A stretch of 64,000 nucleotides of DNA from the NCBI RefSeq assembly GCF_002157145.1, contig NZ_CP021361.1, positions 1,364,001-1,428,000 of the forward strand. The letters run 5' to 3'. The stretch's first letter is position 1. Each line of letters begins with the position of its first letter. This DNA is from Acidovorax carolinensis (GTDB lineage: Bacteria > Pseudomonadota > Gammaproteobacteria > Burkholderiales > Burkholderiaceae_C). Positions 9,801 through 19,108 of this stretch are shown piece by piece. Made by a program: the position numbers and the translations under genes. Below the pieces are notes generated by a model, which saw only the letters and a program-made list of their open reading frames with translations, was not told where the DNA came from and searched no databases.

Positions 9801-10127
9801 TCAGTATTCCTCCGGCAGCAGCAAGGTGGTCGAGCGCCGGTCGGCCTCGGTGATGATCCACAGCCGGTGGTTTGGCGGGATGTCGTAGGCGGACAGGACA
9901 CGGCTGCCATACGTGAGAGCTGCAGCATTCGCTTGCTTGTCCTCATTGCACAGGTCACCCCAATCCCCAGCGACGTGACGCAGCACAAACGGCAGCGGTG
10001 CCAGCTGCAGTGCTTCGAGCATGTCGAGCGCACCGGGCGTGATCAGCACTTGGCCCAAGGGAAATAAGGGGCGGCGTTGTTGTTCATAGCGCGCCAATGC
10101 AGCGGCCTGACCAGGCGAAGAGGTCAT
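9801..10127 (-). CDS. Small conserved mobile-element protein
   Basis: 108 aa, starting at MTSSPGQAAAL with an AGGAG site upstream. The pattern LFPLGQVLITPGALDMLE, then RHVAGDWGDL, then LSAYDIP and WIITEADRRSTTLLLPEEY, is one I recognise from small proteins common on plasmids and integrative elements, often misnamed as restriction-related. No biochemical role is known to me. First gene of the left three-gene module (10127 to 7750). Confidence 0.75.
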   Translation of the reverse strand: MTSSPGQAAALARYEQQRRPLFPLGQVLITPGALDMLEALQLAPLPFVLRHVAGDWGDLCNEDKQANAAALTYGSRVLSAYDIPPNHRLWIITEADRRSTTLLLPEEY

Positions 10128-10727
10128 GGAAATGCTCCTGAAAAGAAAAACAGAAAAGGAAGGGACGGGCGCTGCGCCCAGTGCGAAGCACCGAACCACG
10201 CAAAGCGCGACGGTGCACTCGCGCCTTCCCGCTACAGACCCTGACGCGATACATCGCCATCCCGCCACGACCACAGCGATGACCACGGCCACGGCTGCGC
10301 CAAGCGTGCTGTCATGGCGACAGCGGCGCGCAAGCGAGCCACCGTGGTGGCACGGCGTTCGGTGGAATCAAATGGGGGAAATAGGCCCGGGCATGCAGGC
10401 AGGAAGAAAGTTGATATTGCTTTTTCGACAGCTTGCCAAATCAAACCAAGCCATCAAAAACCAATATTAACTCAGTGGCATTATATCACAATGCCGGCAT
10501 TATAGATTTTGGTCGTCAATATCAGCGATATTGCGAAAATATTTCCATTTGGTTTTCAATTTGTAAAATCAGGAAAATTACCAGAAATGAAAAGCGCGCA
10601 GAAAAGCAATTCATATCAGAATGACGGAGCCCGTCGCTTTGCCAATCTAATTCACGGATATTTATTGGTTATATGTGTGAATAAAATTGAGAAGGCGCAT
10701 TTTAATTGACAGGCGCAACTTAATAAA
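10128..10727. promoter_or_regulatory. 600-bp AT-rich spacer with promoter/operator-like half-sites
   Basis: No convincing gene. It lies upstream of the left module. Three half-sites occur in a row: GGCATT (10477), AATGCC (10490) and GGCATT (10496), the last two forming the perfect palindrome AATGCCGGCATT at 10490-10501. Each GGCATT runs into ATTATA, which reads TATAAT on the minus strand and could serve as a -10 box for the 10127 operon. No well-spaced -35 element is evident. Confidence 0.4.
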
Positions 10728-11522
10728 TTATTTCGCCTTTGTTTCAACAAACTCCGACACCCCTCTTGTGAAAATGCTTTCTTTGGTTTTTAACCCATAT
10801 TTTTTTACCAGTTCTCGATAAAGATCGGCTCTATTTCCACTGTACTTATGTCGAGCATTTTTTCTTGTGGATTTTCTAAGTCCCGCAATTTTTCCTGAAT
10901 TGATTGCCTTATCTATAGCTAGTTTAATTTCTCCGAGATTTTTTCTGCCTATTACTTCGATGATGCCCTTCTTGGTTGTTTTCTTGATTGGTTGATGTGA
11001 AATTAGGGGAGCGATCAATTCAATTTGGGTATCCATTTCTTCTTTTGATGGAATGCCGCGCAGCAGAAAAATATCCATGGGAGTTGACTTTTGGTTAGTT
11101 GCTTCATTTTTGGTGATGCATAAAACTTCAAAATACTTCGATCCCTTTGATTCTCTCCAGCCGGTGTAGTGCTCAGTGAAATAATCTTTATTCAGTACGC
11201 CGCGAAGAACAAGATAAAGCCATATTCTGTACCAAACTATTTTATGAAGATTTGTTTCGGGCTTAATTGCTGGAGCTTCGTTCGCTAGTGCATTTTGAAC
11301 TATTTCTCTTGTTTTGGGCTCGCCTTTTGATTTAATCGAAGTGGATCTAATTTTCTGCAGGCCCAAAAGTCCCGCTATATTATTGGGTGCTTTTTTATTT
11401 TTTGGTTCAATATCAGGATTCGCAGAGTTGCCCCTGGGTTTTTCATATTTTGAAACTAATTCAATAAAGAAATCGCAAGTCCAATTTGTGTGCAATTTTG
11501 ATAATATTTCATGCTTTCTCAT
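10728..11522 (-). CDS. AT-rich hypothetical protein
   Basis: 264 aa, lysine-rich, family not recognised. Its codon use is strongly AT-biased compared with the GC-rich neighbours, which points to a recent foreign source. It opens MRKHEILSKLHTNWTCDFFI. A basic C-terminal stretch (RKSTRKNARHKYSGNRADLY) may bind nucleic acid. No signal peptide or transmembrane segment is evident. It stands alone between the left module and the AlpA-like gene. No function can be given. Confidence 0.6.
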   Translation of the reverse strand: MRKHEILSKLHTNWTCDFFIELVSKYEKPRGNSANPDIEPKNKKAPNNIAGLLGLQKIRSTSIKSKGEPKTREIVQNALANEAPAIKPETNLHKIVWYRIWLYLVLRGVLNKDYFTEHYTGWRESKGSKYFEVLCITKNEATNQKSTPMDIFLLRGIPSKEEMDTQIELIAPLISHQPIKKTTKKGIIEVIGRKNLGEIKLAIDKAINSGKIAGLRKSTRKNARHKYSGNRADLYRELVKKYGLKTKESIFTRGVSEFVETKAK

Positions 11523-11995
11523 GGGTATGACGATTGGTTGATTTATTTGGTATTAGATAAGCTGAGCTTTTACCCGTCTGATAGCCGCCATAGGCTTCGC
11601 CTTTGAAAGGGCTCGCCAAGAGTGAGTGCCGCCACTTTCCTCGTGCCGCTTGCGTCATCAGTGGCGCCTCGTTCCTCTCCTTGTTTGTACACCAGCACGG
11701 CACCGGGTGCACCTCTTTCCTCCGAACTGGTGTCGCGTCTTCGCTTCCATTTTCCTCTTTCCTCTCGGTTTAGTCACGGCGCAAGCTGCCGTTTACCTTC
11801 TTCCTCTCGACTGCGCGCGCTGCATTGCGCACCGTCAGATCAGACGCAGCTCGGCGCACATCGCATAGTCTGCAAAGCCAGCATTGGCGCGGCTTTGCGG
11901 GGAGTTGATCACATTCCAAAAAAAGAAATGTAAAGACTTTCAGCTGGGCATGCGCATGTTGCGTTCTGCCCGTAGCACTTTGATGGAGTTCGTCC
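11523..11995. other. Gene-poor spacer upstream of the AlpA-like gene
   Basis: Short open frames occur on both strands here but none has family resemblance or a credible start. One hairpin is visible: GCAAAGCC (11872-11879) with GGCTTTGC (11891-11898), about 100 bp upstream of the AlpA-like start. I see nothing else. Confidence 0.4.
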
Positions 11996-12301
11996 ATGAA
12001 CGAAAAGATGCTGGCTGTAGTGACTGATCAAGCGGCGCCGTCGCGGGGATGCATGAGGTCTGTTCCTGCCCTTCCCGATCCCCTGCGCAACTTCAGCGGC
12101 CTTCCCGATGAGGCTTTTGTTCGCCTCCCCGTGGTGCTGATGCTGCTGGGAGTATCCCGCGCGACCGTCTGGCGGCTGTGCAAATCTGGCGCTTTACCTG
12201 CTCCTAAAAAGCTGGGCAGCCGAATTTCGGTCTGGAATGTGGGCGCGTTGCGCAATGTTCTGAATTCAGGTTCGCTTTGGAAGGGTTCTGCCCCGGCATA
12301 A
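11996..12301 (+). CDS. AlpA-like helix-turn-helix regulator
   Basis: 101 aa. The C-terminal half is a MerR/AlpA-type DNA-binding domain: FVRLPVVLMLLGVSRATVWRL is the HTH, followed by KSGALPAPKKLGSRISVWNV, typical of AlpA and excisionase-like proteins. GGAG precedes the ATG. AlpA proteins of phage satellites and islands activate integrase or excision genes, so it probably controls the island's integration-excision or replication genes. It lies 310 bp upstream of the replication-protein candidate. Confidence 0.8.
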   Translation: MNEKMLAVVTDQAAPSRGCMRSVPALPDPLRNFSGLPDEAFVRLPVVLMLLGVSRATVWRLCKSGALPAPKKLGSRISVWNVGALRNVLNSGSLWKGSAPA

Positions 12302-12611
12302 AACGAGGATTTATCAACTGAGCATGACGTCAATAAAAACCACATTGACGTCAAAAAAGCGCTTGTTTTTGAGCATTTATAGGGTCGGTTGACGAGATCG
12401 AGCACCACGCAAATGCACTGTTTTGTAGTAATTGAGTAGCTATGACCAACCAATAGTTGAGCAGCTAAACCTAACCAATCCTGTAAACAAATCAAGTGAC
12501 CAAATGGCAAAGCAATGGAGTGTCGAGCATATGAGTAGGGCAACACTGCACTTTTCATCATGGACATCCATGGGAAGCCAAATGGTCAACGTCAACACTT
12601 ACTAAATAATT
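12302..12611. promoter_or_regulatory. Spacer with iteron-like and TGACGTCAA repeats
   Basis: Between the AlpA-like gene and the replication candidate. TGACGTCAA occurs near 12325 and 12344, and a further ACGTCAA near 12590. An imperfect direct repeat of about 24 bp begins TTGAGTAGCTATGACC at 12432 and TTGAGCAGCTAAACCT at 12457, both ending in AACCAAT. Such repeats next to a Rep gene could be an origin or autoregulatory site. Confidence 0.4.
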
Positions 12612-13976
12612 ATGTCTGATTCCCAAAAACTGATCATCCGCCTTCCAGAAGTTCTTCCAGAACATGGGCCCATCCTGTTTCCCGCAAAGCACTTACTCAT
12701 CATTGATGAAAAGCGTGCTCTTACCCTTAAGTCCGTGGAGGGTGACATTTGTGGACTGACCACTGCCAAAAACAAGATTACAGCGATTACCAACGCGGTG
12801 CATGAGGTGTGTGCCTATGGTTTTTCGCAAAATCACCCAGCAATGCTTGTTGGGAGTAATGTGGTTATGCACAACCTCGTATATTATTCGGCGCCTACCT
12901 GTCTCTATACGCTGCAACGCTTATTGATTAAGAAGGGGGTAAGCCCGAGCTATGTGAAGACCATCCGGGTGGAGCACTGCAGCTTTCAGGAGATCACGCT
13001 AACCTTTTGTTTGCAGTTTGAGTCTGCAAAACAGGCTAGAACTCTTTTGAAGCGGCTCAAGCGCTACGCAGGCATTGTTTTGAAGTCGCCACGCAGCCAA
13101 TCCGAAAAGGCATCGAAGAAGATCGGCTTTGCAGGATCTGGGGATAGCGAGTCTTGGTATATCAACAAGACGGATCATCGCTCGACGCTGTTTTATATCA
13201 AGGATCGAAATCAGGCCGGAAAATACTCTTCCTTCGAGTCTCCTGAGGTGGCGAAGAAAATCTATACGCTGGGTCAGAGCCTGCTCCGCATTGAAATCAC
13301 GTTGAACTCCAACTACCTGGTTGCCAACGGTCTCGATGACCCTCAGGCCTGGCGGGGCACCAAGGGTAAGGAGATCTGCGAGCGCGAGTTCAACTGGCTG
13401 CGCAAGTTGCTGAAGGTGGATGTGGACTATCGGGTCAACAAGCCTCAAAAGCGCCATATGGAGGGGCTGGGTGAGCGCGAGCAGTCTGTCCTCGACTGGT
13501 ATCTGAAGGGAAAGCCCGTAAATCGGCACCCGAAATTCCAGTCAGGCGAGTGGAAGAAGTCGCCGATCAAGCGCCGCATTCAGGACCGCCTGCGCATTGA
13601 CATTGACATTCCTTGGAAGGAGCACTGCCGCATGGCGATCCCTGGGCTGAGCGACTTGTTGTCGCTTGATCGGCTGGTTGTGCCCCCGGCGGAGTTGCTC
13701 GATCACTGCCATGTGTTATCGACAGTCAAGCGCAAGAATCGTGAGCTGAAAGAACTGGCGAAAGCGGAAATCGCTGCGGCCGAAGCAAAGCTTGCGATGC
13801 AAGCACGCGCCAAGGGCAAGCGTGGTATTGCCCGCCGCGCCGCGGCATCTGCCGATTCGTCTGTGCTGGAGGTGATTCTTGCAGCACTGCGGGAGAAGGG
13901 GGTGGAGCTGTGTTTTTCCATGGGAGCGGGTAACGGGGACGGCACGACGGCCGATATTTCTGACTTGATGGGGTAG
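12612..13976 (+). CDS. Putative replication initiation protein, phage II/X (CRI)-like
   Basis: 454 aa. Segments such as STLFYIKDRNQAGKY followed by LLRIEITLNSNYLVANGL resemble the core of phage/plasmid replication proteins of the gene II/X or CRI type, which nick DNA for rolling-circle replication. This is recognition by eye and is moderate. The C-terminal third is Lys/Ala-rich and coiled (AKAEIAAAEAKLAMQARAKG). It is preceded by an AlpA-like regulator and possible iterons, and followed by a strong hairpin. The set int-alpA-rep is common in tRNA-borne islands and phage satellites. Confidence 0.6.
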   Translation: MSDSQKLIIRLPEVLPEHGPILFPAKHLLIIDEKRALTLKSVEGDICGLTTAKNKITAITNAVHEVCAYGFSQNHPAMLVGSNVVMHNLVYYSAPTCLYTLQRLLIKKGVSPSYVKTIRVEHCSFQEITLTFCLQFESAKQARTLLKRLKRYAGIVLKSPRSQSEKASKKIGFAGSGDSESWYINKTDHRSTLFYIKDRNQAGKYSSFESPEVAKKIYTLGQSLLRIEITLNSNYLVANGLDDPQAWRGTKGKEICEREFNWLRKLLKVDVDYRVNKPQKRHMEGLGEREQSVLDWYLKGKPVNRHPKFQSGEWKKSPIKRRIQDRLRIDIDIPWKEHCRMAIPGLSDLLSLDRLVVPPAELLDHCHVLSTVKRKNRELKELAKAEIAAAEAKLAMQARAKGKRGIARRAAASADSSVLEVILAALREKGVELCFSMGAGNGDGTTADISDLMG

Positions 13977-13984
13977 TGTTTGTG

Positions 13985-14017
13985 GCCCCGTGGCTCTGTC
14001 TTTCCGAGCCACGGGGC
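13985..14017 (+). terminator. 12-bp perfect hairpin after the replication gene
   Basis: GCCCCGTGGCTC (13985-13996) pairs perfectly with GAGCCACGGGGC (14006-14017) across a 9-base loop, 9 bp after the stop. The following bases are TCTCGCTT, only weakly T-rich. It separates the replication gene from the BREX operon. Confidence 0.65.
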
Positions 14018-14183
14018 TCTCGCTTCGAACTCTAAAAGACAGATCTGGGCGCACCGTCCGGGCAAGCCGTTCTCCGCAGCAAGCCCCTTCATACTGTGAC
14101 GCCTCCCAGAAAATGAGCGTCATGGCGCCCATCTGAACACTACGGCACTCTCACAATAGCGCTTTTTCAATCACCGATTCTTT

Positions 14184-14777
14184 GTGCCCATCTACAACGC
14201 AGAAATCTCCGCTGGATCGCTCATGCCGCTCGAAAGCAAGCGCATCGCTGCGCTGTTGCTCACGCAGCCAGACGAGGCCGCGTGGCGACATGCCATCGAG
14301 ATCGACAACATTCTGCAAAAGAAGACCCCCGCCACGGCACGGCGCCAGGCCACGCTGATCCGCAAGCGCTTGACGACGCTGGATGCGCAGGGCTGGAAGT
14401 TGATCGCCGAGCGCGAGAGCGAAGTGCAAATTCAGTTGCTGCTCGCTGCCACCATCAAGCACAGCCCGTTGCTTGGCGACTTCATACGCACTGTCTACGC
14501 CCTGCGACAGCGACGGCTCGAACCTGCTCTGGCGCCGCAAGACTGGCCAGACTTCTTGGCCGAATGCGCCCACTACGACCCTGCAGTTGCACAGTGGACA
14601 GATTCCACGCGGGCCAAGCTGTTCCAGGTCATTGTTCGCGTGCTTGCAGAGGCCAAATACCTGGACAATGCCCGCAGCATGCGACTCACCCCCCGATCGC
14701 TGCACCCCGATGTGCGGCGCTACCTCGGTGAACGCCATGAAACCTATGTCCTCGAATGCCTGGAGCGCGCGCAATGA
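14184..14777 (+). CDS. brxA: BREX protein BrxA (DUF1819)
   Basis: First gene of the type I BREX phage-defence locus. 197 aa, normal length. N-terminus YNAEISAGSLMPLESKRIAA with GTG start at 14184; an internal ATG at 14223 would lose the conserved start, so the GTG is preferred although no strong ribosome site is visible. BrxA is a small mainly helical protein reported to bind DNA. The stop overlaps the brxB start (ATGA at 14774-14777), showing translational coupling. Confidence 0.9.
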   Translation: MPIYNAEISAGSLMPLESKRIAALLLTQPDEAAWRHAIEIDNILQKKTPATARRQATLIRKRLTTLDAQGWKLIAERESEVQIQLLLAATIKHSPLLGDFIRTVYALRQRRLEPALAPQDWPDFLAECAHYDPAVAQWTDSTRAKLFQVIVRVLAEAKYLDNARSMRLTPRSLHPDVRRYLGERHETYVLECLERAQ

Positions 14778-15361
14778 CGCTGAGCCTTGAAGAACGCCTG
14801 AATCAGATCCTGCCGCGTATCACCTCGCGAGATTTCCTCGACAGCAAGGGGCTGGGCAACGAAATTGGCTTCTGGATCTTCGACTACCCGCCTGACCGTG
14901 AAATGGATGTGCGGGATTTCCTCTCAGGCACCGTAGTTCCCACCCTGGGCAAGCAGTCACCAGCCATTCGCTGCGCTTTAGTCGATCTGTTGACTCTGGT
15001 GACGGAGTTATTGGAAGAGCGCAAGTTGCTCGACAAAGCCATCGCCATGCAGCAAACCAAAGGCAACGATGGTGCCCTGGCCGCTCTGCGCTCGGTGCTC
15101 AAAGAAGACAAGCTGGCCCAAAAAATTGCATATCTGCATGACATCGCTGCACTGGATTTGCTCGTATTAACTGGCGTGGGCGCCGTCTACCCCATGCTGC
15201 GCACCCACACGCTGCTTTCTGCACTGCACCCGATCATGGGTAACACGCCACTGCTCATGTTCTTTCCGGGCCGGTACGATGGCCACTCGCTGCGCCTGTT
15301 CAACACGCTGGCCGAAGACCACTACTACCGGGCCTTCCGCCTGGTTCCCGAAACCACTTGA
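14774..15361 (+). CDS. brxB: BREX protein BrxB (DUF1788)
   Basis: 195 aa, starting MTLSLEERLNQILPRITSRD at the ATG that overlaps the brxA stop. The central FWIFDYPPDREMDVRDFL and the C-terminal TPLLMFFPGRYDGHSLRLF are typical of DUF1788 proteins, which always accompany BrxA and BrxC in type I BREX. Its biochemical role is not established; it is needed for defence in studied systems. brxC follows after 52 bp. Confidence 0.92.
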   Translation: MTLSLEERLNQILPRITSRDFLDSKGLGNEIGFWIFDYPPDREMDVRDFLSGTVVPTLGKQSPAIRCALVDLLTLVTELLEERKLLDKAIAMQQTKGNDGALAALRSVLKEDKLAQKIAYLHDIAALDLLVLTGVGAVYPMLRTHTLLSALHPIMGNTPLLMFFPGRYDGHSLRLFNTLAEDHYYRAFRLVPETT

Positions 15362-15413
15362 GTTCGCGCCTCCGTCTTCGCTCACCCGCTGCACCCCATC
15401 CCATCACAGTCCC

Positions 15414-18400
15414 ATGATCATTCGCGACCTGTTCCAAAAGCCCATCGACCGCCCCATCAACGGCGTCATCAAAGCCGACCAGATGGACGCAGCCAGCGTG
15501 TGGCAAGAGCTGGAGGAATACGTCGTCACCAAGCAGATCAGCGAATACCTGCGCAGATTCTTTGACGCTTATTTGGCCGCCATCGACCGTCCGCATGACG
15601 CGGCCATCACTGACCGCATGGGCGTCTGGGTCAGCGGGTTCTTTGGCTCGGGCAAATCGCACTTCATCAAGATACTGTCGTACCTGCTGGAAAACCTGCA
15701 GGCGCAAAACCCCGAAACGGGAGAAAAGCGCAGCGCCGCCCAGTTCTTCGATCACCACAAGATCAAAGACGCCATGCTGCAGGCCGACATTCAACGCGCC
15801 GTGCAGGGCACCGCTGATGTGATCCTGTTCAACATCGACGCCAAGGCCGACAGCAAAACAGACCGCGACGCCATCCTGCAAGTGTTCCTGCGCGTCTTCA
15901 ACGAAAAGTTAGGCTACTCGGGCGACGCTCCGCACATCGCCGACATGGAGCGCCACCTGGTCTCCAAGGGCGCTCTCGATGTCTTCAAGGCCGCCTTTGC
16001 AGCATCCAACGGCAGCACCTGGGAGCAAGAGCGCGACGCCGTGGATTTCTTGCGTGACGACATCGTGGTGGCGCTTGCCCAAGCTCTCAAGATGACGTCC
16101 GAGTCTGCTGGCCAGTGGTTTGACCGTGCCCGCGATGACTTTCGCATCAACATCGAAAGCTTTGCCAAGGTCGTCAACGACTACCTTGCTACCAAACCTG
16201 CCAACCACAAGGTGATCTTTCTGGTGGATGAGGTGGGTCAGTTTATCGGTGCCAATTCGCAGCTCATGCTCAGCCTGCAAACCATCACCGAGCAGTTGGG
16301 CACGCAGTGCAAGGGCCGTGCCTGGGTTATCGTCACTAGCCAAGAAGACATCGACGCCGCCATTGGCGAGGCGAACAAGGCCAAGTCGCAAGACTTCTCC
16401 AAGATTCAGGGGCGTTTTCATACGCGGCTGTCTCTGGCAAGCAGCAACACCGACGAAGTGATTGGCGAACGCTTGCTCTCCAAGACCGAGGCGGCCCATG
16501 TATTGCTGCGCGATGCCTTTGCTGGCAAGGGCGATGTCATCAACAACCAGCTCAGCTTTGTCGGCAATGCCGTCAGCCTGCGCGGCTACAAAGACGCTGC
16601 CGAGTTTGTCGCCTGCTACCCCTTTGCGCCGTACCAGTTCACGCTGCTGCAAAAGATCTTTGAGACCATCCGCAAAGTGGGCGCCACCGGCAAGCACCTC
16701 TCGCGCGGCGAACGCTCATTGCTCGACGCCTTCCAGTCGGCTGCCGTGCGCAACGCCCCCAAAGGCATCGACGTGCTGGTGCCGCTGTACGACTTCTATC
16801 CGTCCATCGAAAGTTTCATCGACGGCATGGCCAAGCGCTCCATCGACGAGGCCCCCCTCAACCCGGCCCTGCAGCCGTACGACAGCCAGCTGCTCAAGGC
16901 GATGTTTCTGATTCGCTACATCCCCGACATCGTCAAACCCAACATCGACAACCTTGCCACGCTGTGCATTGACCAGATCGACGCCGACAAGCTCGCACTC
17001 AAGCGCCAGATTCAAGAGAGCCTGGCACGGCTTGAACAGCAACGGCTGGTCAGCCGCAACGGCGACCAGTGGTTCTTTCTGACCAATGAAGAGCGCGACG
17101 TGGCCCGCGAGATTGGCCATGTGGACGTATCCACCGCAGAAAAATCCCGCCTGCTGGCCGAAATCGTGTTCGATGAAATCCTGGGCAGCCAGACCAAGGT
17201 ACGCCACCGCGATACCAAGTCAGACTACGAATTCAACCGCCTGCTCGACGGCGCGCCCTGGCGCCAGGCCAGCCATGCCCTCAGCTTTGAAGTGCTCACC
17301 CCGCTGGGCGACGACTACGACAAACTGCACAGCGCCAAATGCATCCTGCGCAGCAGCGAAGGCGCCGGGCGCGCCCTCGTGCGCTTGGCTGAGGGCGACC
17401 GCCTCGACATCGAACTGGCCACCTACCAGCAAATCGAAAAATACATCGTCAGCCCCAAGGCCGACCAGGCCACGCCATCGCTCAAACGCATCTTGGCCGA
17501 CCGCAAGGATGAAAACCGCGAACGCCGCCAGCGCCTGGTGCACCAGCTGTCTGAACTCATCACCGCTGGCGACTTCTACGCCCTGGGCCAGCCGGTGCAA
17601 ATCAAGGCCAGCAGCCCGGCCACCGTGCTCGATGAGCTGCTCAACTACCTCATCACCAACACTTACAGCAAGCTGCCCTACCTGAAGGTGCGCCAGGCCG
17701 ACCCCATTGCAGAAATCAAAGCCGTGCTCAGCGCAGGCGACTTGGCGCAGCACGCCCTGGCACTGAACGGCGAAGCGGGCAACCCCCTGGCGGTGCAAGA
17801 GCTGCGCGACTACCTGCAACTGGCCGCCAGCCAGTCCCGCGTGCTGCTGTCCGACGTGGTGGACCGCTTTGCTGGCATCCCCTGGGGCTGGAAGCCTGAG
17901 TGGGAAACGGTGCTGCTCGTCGCCCGCTTGTTCATGGCGGGCGAGATCAAGCTCATGCTCGAAGGCAGTGACCTCGACCCCGCCAGCGCCGCCGACCCGC
18001 TCACCAAATCCGCCCGCTTCAAGCAAGTCTCCATCTTGAAGCGCAAAACCGCCGACGCCACCACCCTGCGCCGCGCGCGCGAGCTATACAAAGACCTGTT
18101 CAGCCAACTGGGCCGTGAAGATGAAGACAGCCTGGTGGCCGAATACCGCACCCGTTTGGGCGACTGGCAGTCAGACCTCAAAAGCTACGCCCTCACCGCC
18201 GCCACCCCCCACCATCCGGGCAAGCCCACCATTGATGCAGCACTGGCCCGCATCGGCCAGCAGCTCGCCATCCGCGACAGCTTTGCCTTCATCGAGGCGC
18301 TGCTCTCCGCCAAGGACGACTGGCAAGACGCTGCCGACGACATCCACGACCTCGTCAACTTCTACAAAACCCAGATCACCGCCTGGCGCAAGCTGCTGGC

Positions 18401-19058
18401 CGCTCTCAGCCAGTTTGCAGACAACCGCGAAGCCCTGAACAAGGTGCCCCAGGCGGCAACGGCACTGGCAGAGCTGACTCAGATCCGCGACAACCCCCAG
18501 CCCTACGCCTTGGTCAACCGCATCGAGCCGTTGGTGGCTACGGTCGCCTCCGTCAACGAGCAACTGGCGCAGGAAAAGCGAGAAAAAGCCCTGCTTTCCA
18601 TCGACGAAAAGCTGGCCGTCGTTCAAAAGCAGCTCAATGCCACTGCCGCCGCCACCCCAGAGCTGTCCAACAAGGCCCTCAAACCCTTGCAAGACCTCAA
18701 GGCACGCATTGCAGGCCTCACCGGCATTGCGCAAATCCTGTACCTGCAAAGCCAAGGCGGCGACGCCATGGACGAGGCCATCACCCTCATCGAAGCCGCC
18801 GTGGCCGCTGCTGCCGCCAAGCCCACCACCCCCAGGGTGGCCAGCCCCGGCGATACCACCCAGCCCCTGCAAACCGGCCAGCCCAACGCTTTGGTAAGTC
18901 CAGCACCGGCCCCCAAAACAACCCGCGTGGTGCGCGCTGCCGAGTTCTCCAATCAGCCATATTTGGAAACCGAGGCTGAGGTGGATGCCTACCTCACCCG
19001 GCTCAAGTCCGAACTCTTGGCCGTGGTGCGTGCCGGGCAAAAAGCGCGCGTGCAGTAA
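15414..19058 (+). CDS. brxC: BREX P-loop ATPase BrxC
   Basis: Large ATPase of BREX, 1214 aa, usual size. The start at 15414 gives the conserved MIIRDLFQKPIDRPINGVIK; the open frame further upstream overlaps brxB and is not coding. Walker A GFFGSGKS is at residues 75-82. The KVIFLVDEVGQFIG segment is a plausible Walker B. The C-terminal part is coiled and Ala-rich (residues about 1080-1160). BrxC is thought to act with PglX and PglZ in self/non-self recognition and blocking of phage replication. Confidence 0.95.
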   Translation: MIIRDLFQKPIDRPINGVIKADQMDAASVWQELEEYVVTKQISEYLRRFFDAYLAAIDRPHDAAITDRMGVWVSGFFGSGKSHFIKILSYLLENLQAQNPETGEKRSAAQFFDHHKIKDAMLQADIQRAVQGTADVILFNIDAKADSKTDRDAILQVFLRVFNEKLGYSGDAPHIADMERHLVSKGALDVFKAAFAASNGSTWEQERDAVDFLRDDIVVALAQALKMTSESAGQWFDRARDDFRINIESFAKVVNDYLATKPANHKVIFLVDEVGQFIGANSQLMLSLQTITEQLGTQCKGRAWVIVTSQEDIDAAIGEANKAKSQDFSKIQGRFHTRLSLASSNTDEVIGERLLSKTEAAHVLLRDAFAGKGDVINNQLSFVGNAVSLRGYKDAAEFVACYPFAPYQFTLLQKIFETIRKVGATGKHLSRGERSLLDAFQSAAVRNAPKGIDVLVPLYDFYPSIESFIDGMAKRSIDEAPLNPALQPYDSQLLKAMFLIRYIPDIVKPNIDNLATLCIDQIDADKLALKRQIQESLARLEQQRLVSRNGDQWFFLTNEERDVAREIGHVDVSTAEKSRLLAEIVFDEILGSQTKVRHRDTKSDYEFNRLLDGAPWRQASHALSFEVLTPLGDDYDKLHSAKCILRSSEGAGRALVRLAEGDRLDIELATYQQIEKYIVSPKADQATPSLKRILADRKDENRERRQRLVHQLSELITAGDFYALGQPVQIKASSPATVLDELLNYLITNTYSKLPYLKVRQADPIAEIKAVLSAGDLAQHALALNGEAGNPLAVQELRDYLQLAASQSRVLLSDVVDRFAGIPWGWKPEWETVLLVARLFMAGEIKLMLEGSDLDPASAADPLTKSARFKQVSILKRKTADATTLRRARELYKDLFSQLGREDEDSLVAEYRTRLGDWQSDLKSYALTAATPHHPGKPTIDAALARIGQQLAIRDSFAFIEALLSAKDDWQDAADDIHDLVNFYKTQITAWRKLLAALSQFADNREALNKVPQAATALAELTQIRDNPQPYALVNRIEPLVATVASVNEQLAQEKREKALLSIDEKLAVVQKQLNATAAATPELSNKALKPLQDLKARIAGLTGIAQILYLQSQGGDAMDEAITLIEAAVAAAAAKPTTPRVASPGDTTQPLQTGQPNALVSPAPAPKTTRVVRAAEFSNQPYLETEAEVDAYLTRLKSELLAVVRAGQKARVQ

Positions 19059-19108
19059 ACGGCGACAACGCTGAGACAGGAATTTTTAACTGATGTGGAG
19101 AGCGTCGA

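Noticed and set aside
11622..11933. Possible small gene (103 codons) before the AlpA-like gene
   Set aside because: Ser/Arg/Pro-rich with no ribosome site or family pattern; overlapping frames in all directions are equally open.
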